Positions 15,602 through 25,200 of a stretch of 64,000 bases of DNA are shown in pieces. A model generated the notes under the pieces. It saw only the letters and a list, made by a program, of their open reading frames with translations, did no database searches and had not been told where the DNA came from. The stretch's first letter is position 1. Every line of letters starts with the position of its first letter. A program made the translations under genes and the position numbers. Source of the stretch: Nitrospirota bacterium. Lineage in GTDB: Bacteria; Nitrospirota; Thermodesulfovibrionia; Thermodesulfovibrionales; Magnetobacteriaceae. The DNA is taken from contig JADFXG010000010.1 of NCBI GenBank assembly GCA_015233895.1, forward strand, positions 1 to 64,000, given 5' to 3'.

Positions 15602-16009
15602 ATGGAGATAAAAGTGAGTTTTGGAGAGGGAAAAATAGTGAAGGCTGAGTTCGGCGGTTTTTTGGTGCAGACAGACCAGTCGGTTAAAAATGGAGGAGCT
15701 GGGACTGCTCCCGAGCCTTTTATGTATTTTTTGTCATCAATAGGAACCTGTGCTGGGATATATGTGCTCGGTTTTTGCCAAAAAAACAACATCCCTACAG
15801 AAAACATTTCGCTTGTGCAGAGAAACGAATTTGCTCCTGATGAAGGCGGTAAGATGAGACTCTCCAGGGTATCAATAGACATCCAGGTTCCTCCGGATTT
15901 CCCTGAAAAGTATTATGATGCAATCATCAGGGTGGCAGATCTCTGTGCTGTAAAAAAGACCATCATGTCGCCGCCTGAGTTTGACATCAAAACGGTTGTA
16001 TCACCATAA
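15602..16009 (+). CDS. OsmC-family protein
   Basis: A 135-residue OsmC/Ohr-fold protein. The two cysteines expected in this fold are in GTCAGIYV (about residue 45) and DLCAVKKTI (about residue 120), so it may reduce peroxides or bind a thiol-reactive substrate; some family members are not peroxidases. The RBS AAAGGAG lies 8 nt before ATG 15602. A monocistronic gene just before tRNA-Val. Confidence 0.87.
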   Translation: MEIKVSFGEGKIVKAEFGGFLVQTDQSVKNGGAGTAPEPFMYFLSSIGTCAGIYVLGFCQKNNIPTENISLVQRNEFAPDEGGKMRLSRVSIDIQVPPDFPEKYYDAIIRVADLCAVKKTIMSPPEFDIKTVVSP

Positions 16010-16051
16010 ATATTTGACATTTAGTTCAGATAAAGCGTAAAGTATAAATCA

Positions 16052-16126
16052 GGGCGATTAGCTCAGTGGTGGAGCGCTGCCTTCACACGGCAGAGGTCGC
16101 AGGTTCGAGCCCCGCATCGCCCACCA
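16052..16126 (+). tRNA. tRNA-Val (CAC)
   Basis: A complete cloverleaf of 75 nt. The acceptor stem GGGCGAT pairs with ATCGCCC, the anticodon loop is TTCACAC (anticodon CAC), the T loop is GTTCGAG, and CCA is encoded at the 3' end (16124-16126). Confidence 0.96.
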
Positions 16127-16159
16127 TAATAATACGTTAGCTTTTTGGAGTTAGATTGG

Positions 16160-17212
16160 TCAACGCAGATGAGGCTGAGTGACCGGACAGCGCACACACA
16201 TAGTATCACAGGTTAATTTTTTGTTGGCAGGGTCTTTTATTAATGCTCTGCTTTTTAAGTAGTAGTCGTTGTTCCAGATTGTTTTAAACCCATCCCTGAA
16301 GACGTTTCCAAAATCGTTTGAGAGTAGCCGTGTGTCTTTACAGCATGGGAGCACTCCGCCGTCATAGTTTATATAGACAGAGCGGTATGGCCATGAGCAG
16401 CCTGGATTATCCTGATTGCTTAACTCAAGACGCTTACGGGGAAAAATATCCGATATGAAATCCTCCTCGGCGCTTACCGGAAAGAAGGGTTTTATAAAAC
16501 GCACGTTGTCTATGCCAAGCTCTGAAGCCTTTTTTTGTGCCAAATGGATTTCACTCTGATTAAACTTAGTAACACAAAACTGCCAGTCAATAAAGGGGGT
16601 TTTAAGGCCGTGCGCTTTACGTTCTTTTAAAATACCGGTTACGTTTTTAAAGGCAAGTTCCATGTTGCCCTTACCCATGAACTTTGAGTAGCTTTCCTGA
16701 GTAACACCGTGGCAGGAAAATATCAGTACCTCTAACCCTGATTCCACAATCCGGCGTGGCAACGTGCCTTCATCTATGTTAAGGTTTGAAGAGACTCCAA
16801 CACCGATGTTTTTCTTAGTAGCGTAAGCTATCATATCGAGGGTCTCAGGAAAAAGAAACGGTTCGCCAAAACCGTAAAGGTTTATCTTAAAAAGATATGA
16901 ACCGATATCGTCTATGAGTTTTTGAAAATTATCAAAAGACATTTTGCCAAAGGCACGTTCGCCGTCAACCGGTTGCCTCCTTCCTTCATAACAGTAGGCA
17001 CACTTAAAATTACATATATTTGTGGTTTCAAGTTTTAAAATATAGGGCAGCGAATTGAGTCTGATTTTTTTGGTTTTGAGGTTATACTCAGTCTTTATAA
17101 AGTTAAACAGTTTTTTTATTGTCAAATGCTTCATAAACGCATATATATGCCTTTTAAGTATTTTAAACCGTGACTCCCCGTTCAATCCGTGGGTCGCAAG
17201 CCCTAAGTTCAT
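16160..17212 (-). CDS. radical SAM/SPASM domain protein
   Basis: A 350-residue protein. CNFKCAYC near residue 72-79 is the CxxxCxxC site for the SAM-binding 4Fe-4S cluster. The C-terminal third has GCSWPYRSVYINYDGGVLPCC, DTMCVRC and further Cys, a SPASM-type auxiliary cluster region. ATG 17212 has GGAGGA 9 nt upstream. SPASM proteins modify peptides or carbohydrates, or act in cofactor synthesis. No precursor peptide gene is visible next to it, so the substrate stays unknown. Confidence 0.88.
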   Translation of the reverse strand: MNLGLATHGLNGESRFKILKRHIYAFMKHLTIKKLFNFIKTEYNLKTKKIRLNSLPYILKLETTNICNFKCAYCYEGRRQPVDGERAFGKMSFDNFQKLIDDIGSYLFKINLYGFGEPFLFPETLDMIAYATKKNIGVGVSSNLNIDEGTLPRRIVESGLEVLIFSCHGVTQESYSKFMGKGNMELAFKNVTGILKERKAHGLKTPFIDWQFCVTKFNQSEIHLAQKKASELGIDNVRFIKPFFPVSAEEDFISDIFPRKRLELSNQDNPGCSWPYRSVYINYDGGVLPCCKDTRLLSNDFGNVFRDGFKTIWNNDYYLKSRALIKDPANKKLTCDTMCVRCPVTQPHLR

Positions 17213-17482
17213 TTAGTTTTCCTCCAAAAGCAATTTTTGTATTAATATATCATACACTACGGCTGCATTTCATTATATCAAATTATGGACAATATTGCTT
17301 ATACTGGCAAAATATGTGCGCTTACAGATAATTTATAATCCTGCAATCCTAAAAAATTTATCATAAGTCTGCAATATCAGAGTTCAGTACAATAAAGCCC
17401 TTGAATAAATTATGAGTTTTCATCTATAATAGATGCTGTGGCTTTATTTTTGCCCAAACGTAAAGAACATGGGAAAATATAA
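17213..17482. other. divergent AT-rich intergenic region
   Basis: This 270-bp gap between divergent genes must hold promoters for both, but I see no strong -35/-10 pair, repeat or small gene. Confidence 0.5.
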
Positions 17483-20400
17483 ATGGATCATATAGGGCTT
17501 GATGTAGGCTCAGTGAGCGTAAAGGCAGTCGTCCTGGATGAAAGCGGTAATCTAAAAGACCATGTGTATGAAAGACACAGAGGGCATCCTCTCCCTTTAA
17601 CCCTTAAAATTCTAAAGGCGTATGAGGGGATGTCTTTGACGATGTCTATAACCGGTTCGGCAGGGAAAATGGTAGCTGAGGCATTGGGCATTAACCATAT
17701 AAATGAACTTGCCGCCCAGTCTTATACAGCGCTAAAGTTCCACCCTGAGGTTAAAACCATAATTGAAATGGGTGGAGAGGACTCTAAACTCATTCTGCTT
17801 GGTGAAAGCTCTATACAGGATTTTTCGATGAATTCGGTTTGTGCAGCCGGCACAGGGTCGTTTTTAGACCAACAGGCTGAAAGGATGCGTCTTAGCATTG
17901 AGCAATTTAGCGACTTAGCAGTTAAGTGTGAAAAACCGCCCCGTATTGCCGGACGATGCAGTGTCTTTGCCAAATCTGATATGATACACCTGCAGCAGAT
18001 AGCCACTCCGGTTGAAGATATTGTCTCTGGGCTGTGTTTTGCTGTTGCCAGAAATTTTAAGGGTGCCATTGTTAAGGGCAGACAGATATTTCCTGAAATC
18101 GCCTTTACCGGCGGTGTTGCCCTAAATAAGGGGATGGTCAGAGCATTTAAAGAGGTTTTTGCACTAAACAATCTGATTGTGCCGGAACACTGCGCTTTGA
18201 CAGGAGCCATAGGCGCTGCTCTTAAAGACATTGACAGTGGGACTATTCAACACTATGATTTAAGCAGACTTGAACACTATATAAAAACCGTTAAATACTC
18301 CGATAAGGGTAAAAAGCCTCTCATTGCCGAAGGCGATGATTTTAAAAAAAGGCACATTAAAGGCGGAAACGGAAATGCAGCATCAGTAAACTTATCTGAT
18401 CAGCCTCACGGCGCCTCATGTTTATCCCTGAAAAACCAACGGATTAAAGCCTACATGGGTGTTGACATTGGCTCCATTAGTACAAACGTTGCGGTTATTG
18501 ACGCAACTGGAAAACTCCTTGCAAGGCAGTACCTGATGACTGCCAGCCGCCCCATAGAGGCCGTGATGCAGGGGCTCAGAGAGGTTGGAAAGTCCATCGG
18601 AGGATTTGTTGAAATCGCAGGCGTAGGAACAACTGGCTCGGGCAGGTATATGATTGCTGATTTTATCGGTGCTGATATTGTAAAAAACGAAATCACAGCT
18701 CAGGCCACCGCAGCCATTGCCATTGATAACAAAGTGGACACGATTTTTGAAATTGGCGGTCAGGACTCTAAATACATCTCTATTGAAGATGGTGTCATAG
18801 TGGACTTTGAGATGAACAAAGCGTGTGCCGCAGGCACTGGTTCATTTTTAGAAGAGCAGGCGGAAAAACTCAGTATATCCATAAAAGAGGATTTTGCAAC
18901 TGAGTGCTTTGACTCCTCAAAGCCCTGTAGTTTAGGAGAGAGATGCACCGTGTTTATGGAAAACTCCCTAATGGCAAATATTCATAAAGGAGCCGAAAGA
19001 AAAGACTTACTAGCTGGCCTTTCATACTCAATCGTGGAAAACTACATAAACCGGGTGGTTGCCGGAAAGAAAATTGGCGGTAATATTTTCTTTCAGGGCG
19101 GCACTGCACACAATAAAGCGGTGGTGGCGGCTTTTGAAAAGTTTACTGGCCAGCAAGTTACCGTACCGCCTAATCATGACGTCACAGGCGCTATTGGTAT
19201 GGCGCTGATTGCGCGTGACAAAATGTCTGAGACCGCAACATCGGCGTTTAAGGGATTTTCCATTGTGGACAGCACCTATTCGGTAAATTCTTTTGAATGT
19301 AAGAGCTGTGCAAATATGTGTGAAATAAATAAGGTTACAATTGACGGAGATAAGGGTAATCTCTTCTATGGCGGAAGATGTGAAAAATATGACATTAAAC
19401 GTAAGCAGCATAACAACATTGAAGACCTGTTCCTATTTAGAGAACAGCTTTTGTGGAATGGGCTTGAAGACAGTTATAAGGATGCTGAGGCTAAGGGTGC
19501 GCTTAAAAACACGATTGGAATACCGTACATATTTTTAATGCACGATTATTTACCCTTTTGGAAAGTGGTACTGACTGAGCTTGGGTTTAACATTATCGTA
19601 TCCCCTAAGACAAACCGTCAGGTTGTAAATCTGGGCGCAGAGGTGGTGTTATCCGAGTCCTGTTTTCCTGTAAAAACTGCACACGGCCACGTTAAGTGGC
19701 TGCTCAATAAGGGAATTAAAAATATCTTTCTGCCTTCTTATGTAAACACTGGCGGCAACAGTGAGGAGTTTTCCAAAGGCTCTCCATGCCCATACACTCA
19801 GACAATTCCTTACATGGCTCTGGCCACATTTAGCGGCATAAACGTCATAAGCCCTATAATTAACTTCTCACGCAATGATAGTTTCCTTGAAAAAGAAATT
19901 GCAGAAGCTTTTGGGGTATCCGTTGCTTCGGTCAAAAGGGTATTGCCAAAGGCTAAGGCACTGCAGAATGAGTTTCACGCCAGTATTCGTAAAAAAGGCC
20001 AGGAGGCACTCTCTCTTGTTAATGACAATGCCATAGTAATAATTGGCAGACCGTATAATGCATTTGATAGCGGCGTAAATCTTCAGATACCGCAAAAACT
20101 GGCAACTCTTGATGTAAAATCAATACCTATGGATATGCTGCCGCTATCTGAGACTGAAATCAAAGCCGACTGGCCGGATATGTACTGGAGAAGCGGACAG
20201 AGAATTTTAAAGGCTGCACGATTTATAAAAAACCATCCGAACTTATATCCGGTATTTATCGGGAATTTTAACTGTGGCCCGGATTCTTTTATTCTAAAAT
20301 ACTTTAAAGAGGAACTCGGAGACAAACCGTTCTTACACCTTGAGATAGATGAACACAGCGCCGATGCCGGAGCTATTACAAGATGTGAGGCTTTTTTAGA

Positions 20401-21703
20401 CAGCATTGCTAACAGACAAAATAAGTCAACACCGAATCCAGTTGAAACAACGACTCAGCCAGTAAAGCAGAGAAAATTTGAGAAAATCTATATTCCCCGC
20501 ATGTCAGACCATGCGTTTGCGCTTGCAGCAGCGTTTGAGCACTCAGGCATTGCCTCTGAGGTGCTTCCGGAAAGCGATGAGGAATCCATTGAATTGGGCA
20601 GGCGTTATGTCTCCGGAAAGGAGTGTTATCCCTGCGTGGTAACAACCGGAGATATGCTAAGAGCGGTGTTTTCCGAGGGGTTTGACGCTGATAAGTCAAC
20701 TTTCTTTATGCCCGCAGGAACCGGCCCCTGCAGATTTGGCCAATACACGGTGTTTCAGCGGCTTTTGCTGGATCAGGTGGGGCTTAAGAACGTTCAGATA
20801 TTTTCGCCCGTACAGGATGCGAGTTTTTATTCAGACCTTGGGATAGCGGGGCAGGACTTTGTTATGCGCTCATGGAATGGGATAGTGGCTATTGAGCTTT
20901 TAACCAAATCACTGCATGAGACACGTCCTTATGAGCTCGTTAAAGGCCAAACCGCCGAGATTTACAACCGCTACTTAATGGAAACGTATAATGCACTGCG
21001 AGGGAAAGACCTTAAGCTTGATCCAATACTAAAACGCGCAAGGAGCGAATTTCAAGCGGTTCCCAGAGCAAAAGAGGAAAGGCCACTGATAGGAGTAATT
21101 GGCGAGATATTTGTGCGCTCAAATAAGTTTTCAAATGAAAACCTTATAGAGAAAATTGAGGCACTGGGCGGAGAGGCGTGGCTTGCGCCAGTTGAAGAGT
21201 GGATTTATTATGTAAATTATTTTGGATTTAAACATGCGCTTGTACAAAAAGACTACAAGGCGCTTATGGATATAGCTATTAAGCGGGTTTATAAAAAGGC
21301 GATAGAGTACAAGTATGCCAGGCACTTCAGAGGATTCCTTAAAACCCTGCATGAGCCTGACACTGGAGCAATTATGAGAAAAGCAGCCCCATACGTGCAT
21401 GAATCCTTTGAGGGTGAGACAATTCTCAGCATGGGAAAAGCTGTGGATTTAATACAGCACGGAGTGGCAGGGATTGTAAACACAATGCCTTTTGGCTGTA
21501 TGCCCGGCACTATAGTGACAGCCCTTATGCGTGCCTTAAGCCGTGATTATGGTATTGCCAGTATAAGTATTCCTTATGACGGCACTGAATCCACGACAAC
21601 GGAACTTCAGCTTGAGACCTTTATGGAACAGGCTTTGGGACGATATGGTAACGGTAATAATAAAATAAAAAAGCGTGAAAACAAACTGCAAGGAGGTAAT
21701 TGA
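17483..21703 (+). CDS. giant acyl-CoA dehydratase activase-type protein (two ASKHA domains + DUF2229/HgdB-like)
   Basis: A 1406-residue protein. Two BadF/BcrA-type ATPase domains come first: residues ~1-250 (GLDVGSVSVKAV start, CAAGTGSFLDQQ near 120) and ~322-580 (GVDIGSISTNVAV, CAAGTGSFLEEQ near 447). Each CAAGTGSF Cys would ligate a 4Fe-4S cluster shared at a dimer interface. A Cys-rich linker (CKSCANMC near 604) leads into a CoA-enzyme-activase region (DUF2229) and an HgdB-like C-terminal half. In known systems such activators pass one ATP-energised electron to 2-hydroxyacyl-CoA dehydratases or benzoyl-CoA reductases. This long fused form is widespread in anaerobes with no fixed role. The start is ATG 17483 with a weak RBS. 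A tiny ribosomal-type gene starts directly at its stop. Confidence 0.88.
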   Translation: MDHIGLDVGSVSVKAVVLDESGNLKDHVYERHRGHPLPLTLKILKAYEGMSLTMSITGSAGKMVAEALGINHINELAAQSYTALKFHPEVKTIIEMGGEDSKLILLGESSIQDFSMNSVCAAGTGSFLDQQAERMRLSIEQFSDLAVKCEKPPRIAGRCSVFAKSDMIHLQQIATPVEDIVSGLCFAVARNFKGAIVKGRQIFPEIAFTGGVALNKGMVRAFKEVFALNNLIVPEHCALTGAIGAALKDIDSGTIQHYDLSRLEHYIKTVKYSDKGKKPLIAEGDDFKKRHIKGGNGNAASVNLSDQPHGASCLSLKNQRIKAYMGVDIGSISTNVAVIDATGKLLARQYLMTASRPIEAVMQGLREVGKSIGGFVEIAGVGTTGSGRYMIADFIGADIVKNEITAQATAAIAIDNKVDTIFEIGGQDSKYISIEDGVIVDFEMNKACAAGTGSFLEEQAEKLSISIKEDFATECFDSSKPCSLGERCTVFMENSLMANIHKGAERKDLLAGLSYSIVENYINRVVAGKKIGGNIFFQGGTAHNKAVVAAFEKFTGQQVTVPPNHDVTGAIGMALIARDKMSETATSAFKGFSIVDSTYSVNSFECKSCANMCEINKVTIDGDKGNLFYGGRCEKYDIKRKQHNNIEDLFLFREQLLWNGLEDSYKDAEAKGALKNTIGIPYIFLMHDYLPFWKVVLTELGFNIIVSPKTNRQVVNLGAEVVLSESCFPVKTAHGHVKWLLNKGIKNIFLPSYVNTGGNSEEFSKGSPCPYTQTIPYMALATFSGINVISPIINFSRNDSFLEKEIAEAFGVSVASVKRVLPKAKALQNEFHASIRKKGQEALSLVNDNAIVIIGRPYNAFDSGVNLQIPQKLATLDVKSIPMDMLPLSETEIKADWPDMYWRSGQRILKAARFIKNHPNLYPVFIGNFNCGPDSFILKYFKEELGDKPFLHLEIDEHSADAGAITRCEAFLDSIANRQNKSTPNPVETTTQPVKQRKFEKIYIPRMSDHAFALAAAFEHSGIASEVLPESDEESIELGRRYVSGKECYPCVVTTGDMLRAVFSEGFDADKSTFFMPAGTGPCRFGQYTVFQRLLLDQVGLKNVQIFSPVQDASFYSDLGIAGQDFVMRSWNGIVAIELLTKSLHETRPYELVKGQTAEIYNRYLMETYNALRGKDLKLDPILKRARSEFQAVPRAKEERPLIGVIGEIFVRSNKFSNENLIEKIEALGGEAWLAPVEEWIYYVNYFGFKHALVQKDYKALMDIAIKRVYKKAIEYKYARHFRGFLKTLHEPDTGAIMRKAAPYVHESFEGETILSMGKAVDLIQHGVAGIVNTMPFGCMPGTIVTALMRALSRDYGIASISIPYDGTESTTTELQLETFMEQALGRYGNGNNKIKKRENKLQGGN

Positions 21704-21799
21704 GTGGGTAATGTAAAGAAATGGCGTAAGAAGAAAATGTCAAAACACAAGCATAAGAAACTTCGCAGAAAGATGAAATTCCAACGTAGAAGAAAATAG
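21704..21799 (+). CDS. AURKAIP1/COX24-family small basic protein (bS22/mS38-like)
   Basis: A 31-residue Lys/Arg-rich protein (GTG start, GNVKKWRKKKMSKHKHKKL then RRKMKFQRRRK). This matches the short bacterial relatives of mitochondrial mS38 and of mycobacterial bS22, which bind the small ribosomal subunit. AAGGAGGT lies 7 nt upstream, inside the end of the activase gene; the GTG directly follows that gene's TGA. It is easily missed because of its size. I am fairly sure of the family; its role in this organism is inferred. Confidence 0.85.
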   Translation: MGNVKKWRKKKMSKHKHKKLRRKMKFQRRRK

Positions 21800-21869
21800 G
21801 CCTATTTTTTGATAAAGAGAGTTTAATCAATACAGGGTTTCATTCAAAGACAAAATTAAATTACACCAA

Positions 21870-22012
21870 AAAGAGGAGATTGCGACGCTATGCTCGCAAT
21901 GACGGTGAAAGTTGTTGCCTTATGATGGACAGCGGCAACAAATACAATTCTTTTCTCCGTCATTACGAGGAGCGTTAGTGACCAGAGGAATCACCTTGAG
22001 AGGAAAGTAACC
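21870..22012. repeat. REP-type palindromic repeat pair
   Basis: Two inverted arms, GAGATTGCGACGCTATGCTCGCAATGACGG type at 21879-21906 and CCGTCATTACGAGGAGCG at 21957-21974, with about 50 bp between them. The same arms occur inside the MITE at 6723-6830. The 21800-22088 gap holds no other feature. Confidence 0.75.
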
Positions 22013-22088
22013 TCTAGGGAGACGGAGCATTTTTGTGGACGTAAATAACAGATTGATTTTTTGTTTAGCCTTTCCTTAGAATAGTGTC

Positions 22089-22598
22089 ATGTTAGACTAT
22101 AACAATGTAATATTTAAAACTGTATTTGATTACGGGTTAAATATATTTAGTGCTATAGCCATTCTTGTAGTTGGTAACATGGCTGCAAAAATATTAAAAA
22201 GAGTTATCTCGACAATCCTTACTAAAAGTGGTCAAGAGAAAACAGTTATTTCATTTATTAGTAGTCTCATTCATGTTCTAATAATGACTTTTGCTATAAT
22301 TGCCACACTTGCCAAATTTGGAATTCAAACTGCGTCTTTTATTGCAGTGATAGGCTCTGCTGGTATTGCCGTTGGCTTAGCTCTCCAAGGCTCATTAGCC
22401 AATTTCGCCTCTGGTTTTCTTATCCTATTATTCAGACCCTTTAAATCTGGTGATTTTATTGAGGCTGCTGGTGTCACAGGGCGTGTTGAAGATGTGCTTC
22501 TATTAACTACAATTCTGATTTCAACTGAAAATATCAAAATCATAATCCCTAATGGAAAACTCTACTCCGATATTATAAAAGTGTACCCTAAATCATAG
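22089..22598 (+). CDS. truncated MscS-like mechanosensitive channel
   Basis: A 169-residue protein. It has two to three N-terminal helices, then the pore helix pattern GSAGIAVGLALQGSLANFASG (about 97-117) and the start of the beta-domain (FKSGDFIEAAGVTGRVEDVLLLTT, then IPNGKLYSD). The protein stops right after this, while MscS normally continues about 100 residues with an alpha/beta domain. Homology is clear, but the missing C-terminal cage makes it a minimal or truncated channel. ATG 22089 has no strong RBS. Confidence 0.82.
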   Translation: MLDYNNVIFKTVFDYGLNIFSAIAILVVGNMAAKILKRVISTILTKSGQEKTVISFISSLIHVLIMTFAIIATLAKFGIQTASFIAVIGSAGIAVGLALQGSLANFASGFLILLFRPFKSGDFIEAAGVTGRVEDVLLLTTILISTENIKIIIPNGKLYSDIIKVYPKS

Positions 22599-22673
22599 TC
22601 TGTGTTGGTTTATCTGGTTAATGATATTTTATGTTATTTGGATTTGAATACTATTATGAAAAACGTGTTTTGA

Positions 22674-24032
22674 TTAGCTTAGAAATACTTTGCCGGGATT
22701 TAAAATATTTTCAGGGTCAAATAATTTCTTAATCCCTTTCATCAGTTCAATATTAACGGCATCCAGCTCCATATCCAGATACTTAGCCTTTGTAAGGCCA
22801 ATCCCGTGCTCGCCGGAAATAGTCCCACCCATGTCAAGTGTTGCCTTAAATATCTCTCTTACTATTTTTTCCGATTTTGCGACACTTTCCTTGTTATTTT
22901 TGTCCACCATTACATTGACGTGAATGTTGCCATCTCCGGCATGGCCAAAACAGGCGATAGGGATACCGAATTTTTCGGAAATCCGCTGTACGGCAACCAA
23001 AATATCAGCCACCCTCGTTATGGGAACGACAATATCTTCATTAATTTTGGTCGGGCTGATTTTATAAAGAGCAGGTGACACAGCTCGCCTTGCCTCCCAA
23101 AGCATATCCCGTGAGGCGGCATCCTCTGCAATTTTTATTTTACCCTCAAAGGAGTTACAAATGTTAGAGACTTTCTCAGCATCCTGCACTATCGCCCTGC
23201 GGTTACCATCAAGCTCAACCAAAAGCATAGCCTCGACGTTTTCCGGAAACCCTACGTTTTTATACTTATTTACGGCCATAAGGGTCATCCTGTCCATAAT
23301 TTCCATGGTTCTGGGCAGAAGTGCCGATGCTATTATCTTTGATACCGTCTTGCCTGCCAATTCAATACTGTTAAAAGCGCACAGGATTGTGACTATGGCC
23401 TCAGGGGCAGGCAGTATTTTAAGACGTATCTTGGTTATCATGGCAAGTGTCCCCTCAGAGCCCACAAGGAGGCGCGTAAGATCATATCCGACCACTCCCT
23501 TTGAGGTCTCCACCCCCGTGCTTATCAACCTCCCATCGGGCAGCACAGCCTCTATCTGCATCACGTAGTCTCTTGTTACGCCATATTTCAGCGCTCGCGG
23601 CCCTCCGGCATTCTCTGCAACATTACCCCCTATCGTGCATATATTTAAACTGGCAGGGTCAGGGGGATAAAAAAAACCGCTGTCCTCAAGCTCGCTCTGC
23701 AGATGGCCGTTTATCACACCGGGTTCAACAATAGCCGTCAAATTACCGGCATCTATTTCCAGTATGCGGTTCATTTTCTCAAAACTCAGCACAATAGAAT
23801 CCTCACCGGGCACCGACCCACCTGTCATACCGCTTCCTGCTCCCCGGGGAATTATCTTTAATCCGTTTTCACGGGCAAATTTCACTGTCTTAATTACATC
23901 AAGGGTGTTGATAGGCCATACCACGGTTGCAGGACAATTATCCAGTCCGGAGGCATCATACCCATAACAGATAAGGTCCTCTTTGTCTGTGGTATATGTC
24001 CCCTCTAATAGTAATTTACTGAGACTTCTCAT
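22674..24032 (-). CDS. FAD-linked oxidase, glycolate/D-lactate dehydrogenase GlcD-like
   Basis: A 452-residue FAD oxidoreductase of the VAO/PCMH fold. The FAD-binding half contains PRGAGSGMTGGSVP (about 59-72) and GGNVAENAGGPRALKYGVTRDYV (about 132-154). The C-terminal half has CFGHAGDGNIHVNVM and SGEHGIGLTKAKYL. It oxidises a 2-hydroxy acid such as D-lactate or glycolate and passes electrons to a quinone or Fe-S partner. No glcE or glcF is adjacent. It lies 60 bp downstream of ccsA on the same strand. Confidence 0.9.
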   Translation of the reverse strand: MRSLSKLLLEGTYTTDKEDLICYGYDASGLDNCPATVVWPINTLDVIKTVKFARENGLKIIPRGAGSGMTGGSVPGEDSIVLSFEKMNRILEIDAGNLTAIVEPGVINGHLQSELEDSGFFYPPDPASLNICTIGGNVAENAGGPRALKYGVTRDYVMQIEAVLPDGRLISTGVETSKGVVGYDLTRLLVGSEGTLAMITKIRLKILPAPEAIVTILCAFNSIELAGKTVSKIIASALLPRTMEIMDRMTLMAVNKYKNVGFPENVEAMLLVELDGNRRAIVQDAEKVSNICNSFEGKIKIAEDAASRDMLWEARRAVSPALYKISPTKINEDIVVPITRVADILVAVQRISEKFGIPIACFGHAGDGNIHVNVMVDKNNKESVAKSEKIVREIFKATLDMGGTISGEHGIGLTKAKYLDMELDAVNIELMKGIKKLFDPENILNPGKVFLS

Positions 24033-24092
24033 AATTGTTTTTCTGTTTCCACGGCTTTGGTAAGATTACAACTGCAAAGAGGGCATGTCAAC

Positions 24093-25166
24093 TTAGGGCA
24101 TCTCGCCGTAGCTGTGGAGTCCCGAAAGAAATATGTTAACTCCAAGATACGTAAACACGACAGTTACGAAAGCTACAACTGCCACAACTGCCACCTTTGT
24201 ACCGCGCCATCCCTTGATAAAACGGGCATGAAGATAAAATGCGTATGAAAGCCATGTTATCAAAGACCATGTCTCTTTAGGGTCCCAGCTCCAATAAACC
24301 CCCCAAGCCTGATCTGCCCACACGGCTCCAAAAATTAACCCGCCCAGCGTAAAAATTGGAAATCCAAGAGCTATCAAATTGTAGTTTAACTGATCCAAAA
24401 GCTCAGCAGATACCCCAAAGTAAGTAAACGTCCGCTTTAACACCCCGCCGTAACGCCACACAATACCTGTAAAAACTGCCGCAGCAAGATAACTTAACAG
24501 TCTTATTGATGAAGATTTATTTCTAAAGGTCGAACCTAAGAGAGCATCTTTAGCGTCGGCTACAGGGGTATGAAGTATATGGTAATTCAGATAATCTGCC
24601 AGCATAGCAACCAGTACTGATACAAATATGCCTGCTGTTATTGTCCAAAACCAATAAGCCGAACCCTTACGGTCATCTGTCTTAAGTATCAGGTACATCA
24701 TGGCAGCACCAAAAGACAAACCAAAAGCAGAGTATGATATAAAAGCCATCGTAACGTGAGCTAATAGCCAGTTGCTCTGCAGAGCCGGTACAAGCGGCTC
24801 AATTGTGGTCTTCATTGCAGTTAAATCAATGAATCCAAGGGTTAAACCAGCTATTGGCGTTATGAAAGCGCCAAATGACCGAGTTTTATACTTAAACTCA
24901 ATTATCAAATACCCTAAGATCAAACACCAAACAAAAAACTCAAGCGATTCGTACAGATTTGTGAGCGGCGCTCTGCCTATGCCCATTTGATAGGACTCAA
25001 ACCATCTAAGTAATATTGCCGCTGTCTGGGAGGCAAAAGAAACTGAGGTTACAACCGTAGCCGCCTTGCCTGCCGATGCACTGCGAAAGACAAAGTACCC
25101 TATATATACCATCATGGCTACAAAATAGCCAATTTCGGCTGCTCCGAAAAACTGTGAGCTTCCCAT
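24093..25166 (-). CDS. ccsA: cytochrome c biogenesis protein CcsA/ResC
   Basis: A 357-residue multi-helix membrane protein of System II cytochrome c maturation. The haem-handling WWD segment reads WADQAWGVYWSWDPKETW, and conserved His residues lie on either side. With ResB it moves haem across the membrane and attaches it to apocytochrome c. The start is ATG 25166 because GGGAGG lies 6 nt before it; an earlier in-frame start would run back into resB. It follows resB directly. Confidence 0.93.
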   Translation of the reverse strand: MGSSQFFGAAEIGYFVAMMVYIGYFVFRSASAGKAATVVTSVSFASQTAAILLRWFESYQMGIGRAPLTNLYESLEFFVWCLILGYLIIEFKYKTRSFGAFITPIAGLTLGFIDLTAMKTTIEPLVPALQSNWLLAHVTMAFISYSAFGLSFGAAMMYLILKTDDRKGSAYWFWTITAGIFVSVLVAMLADYLNYHILHTPVADAKDALLGSTFRNKSSSIRLLSYLAAAVFTGIVWRYGGVLKRTFTYFGVSAELLDQLNYNLIALGFPIFTLGGLIFGAVWADQAWGVYWSWDPKETWSLITWLSYAFYLHARFIKGWRGTKVAVVAVVAFVTVVFTYLGVNIFLSGLHSYGEMP

Positions 25167-25200
25167 CAGATACCTCCCTTTATAGAAAACCTTTCTCTCA

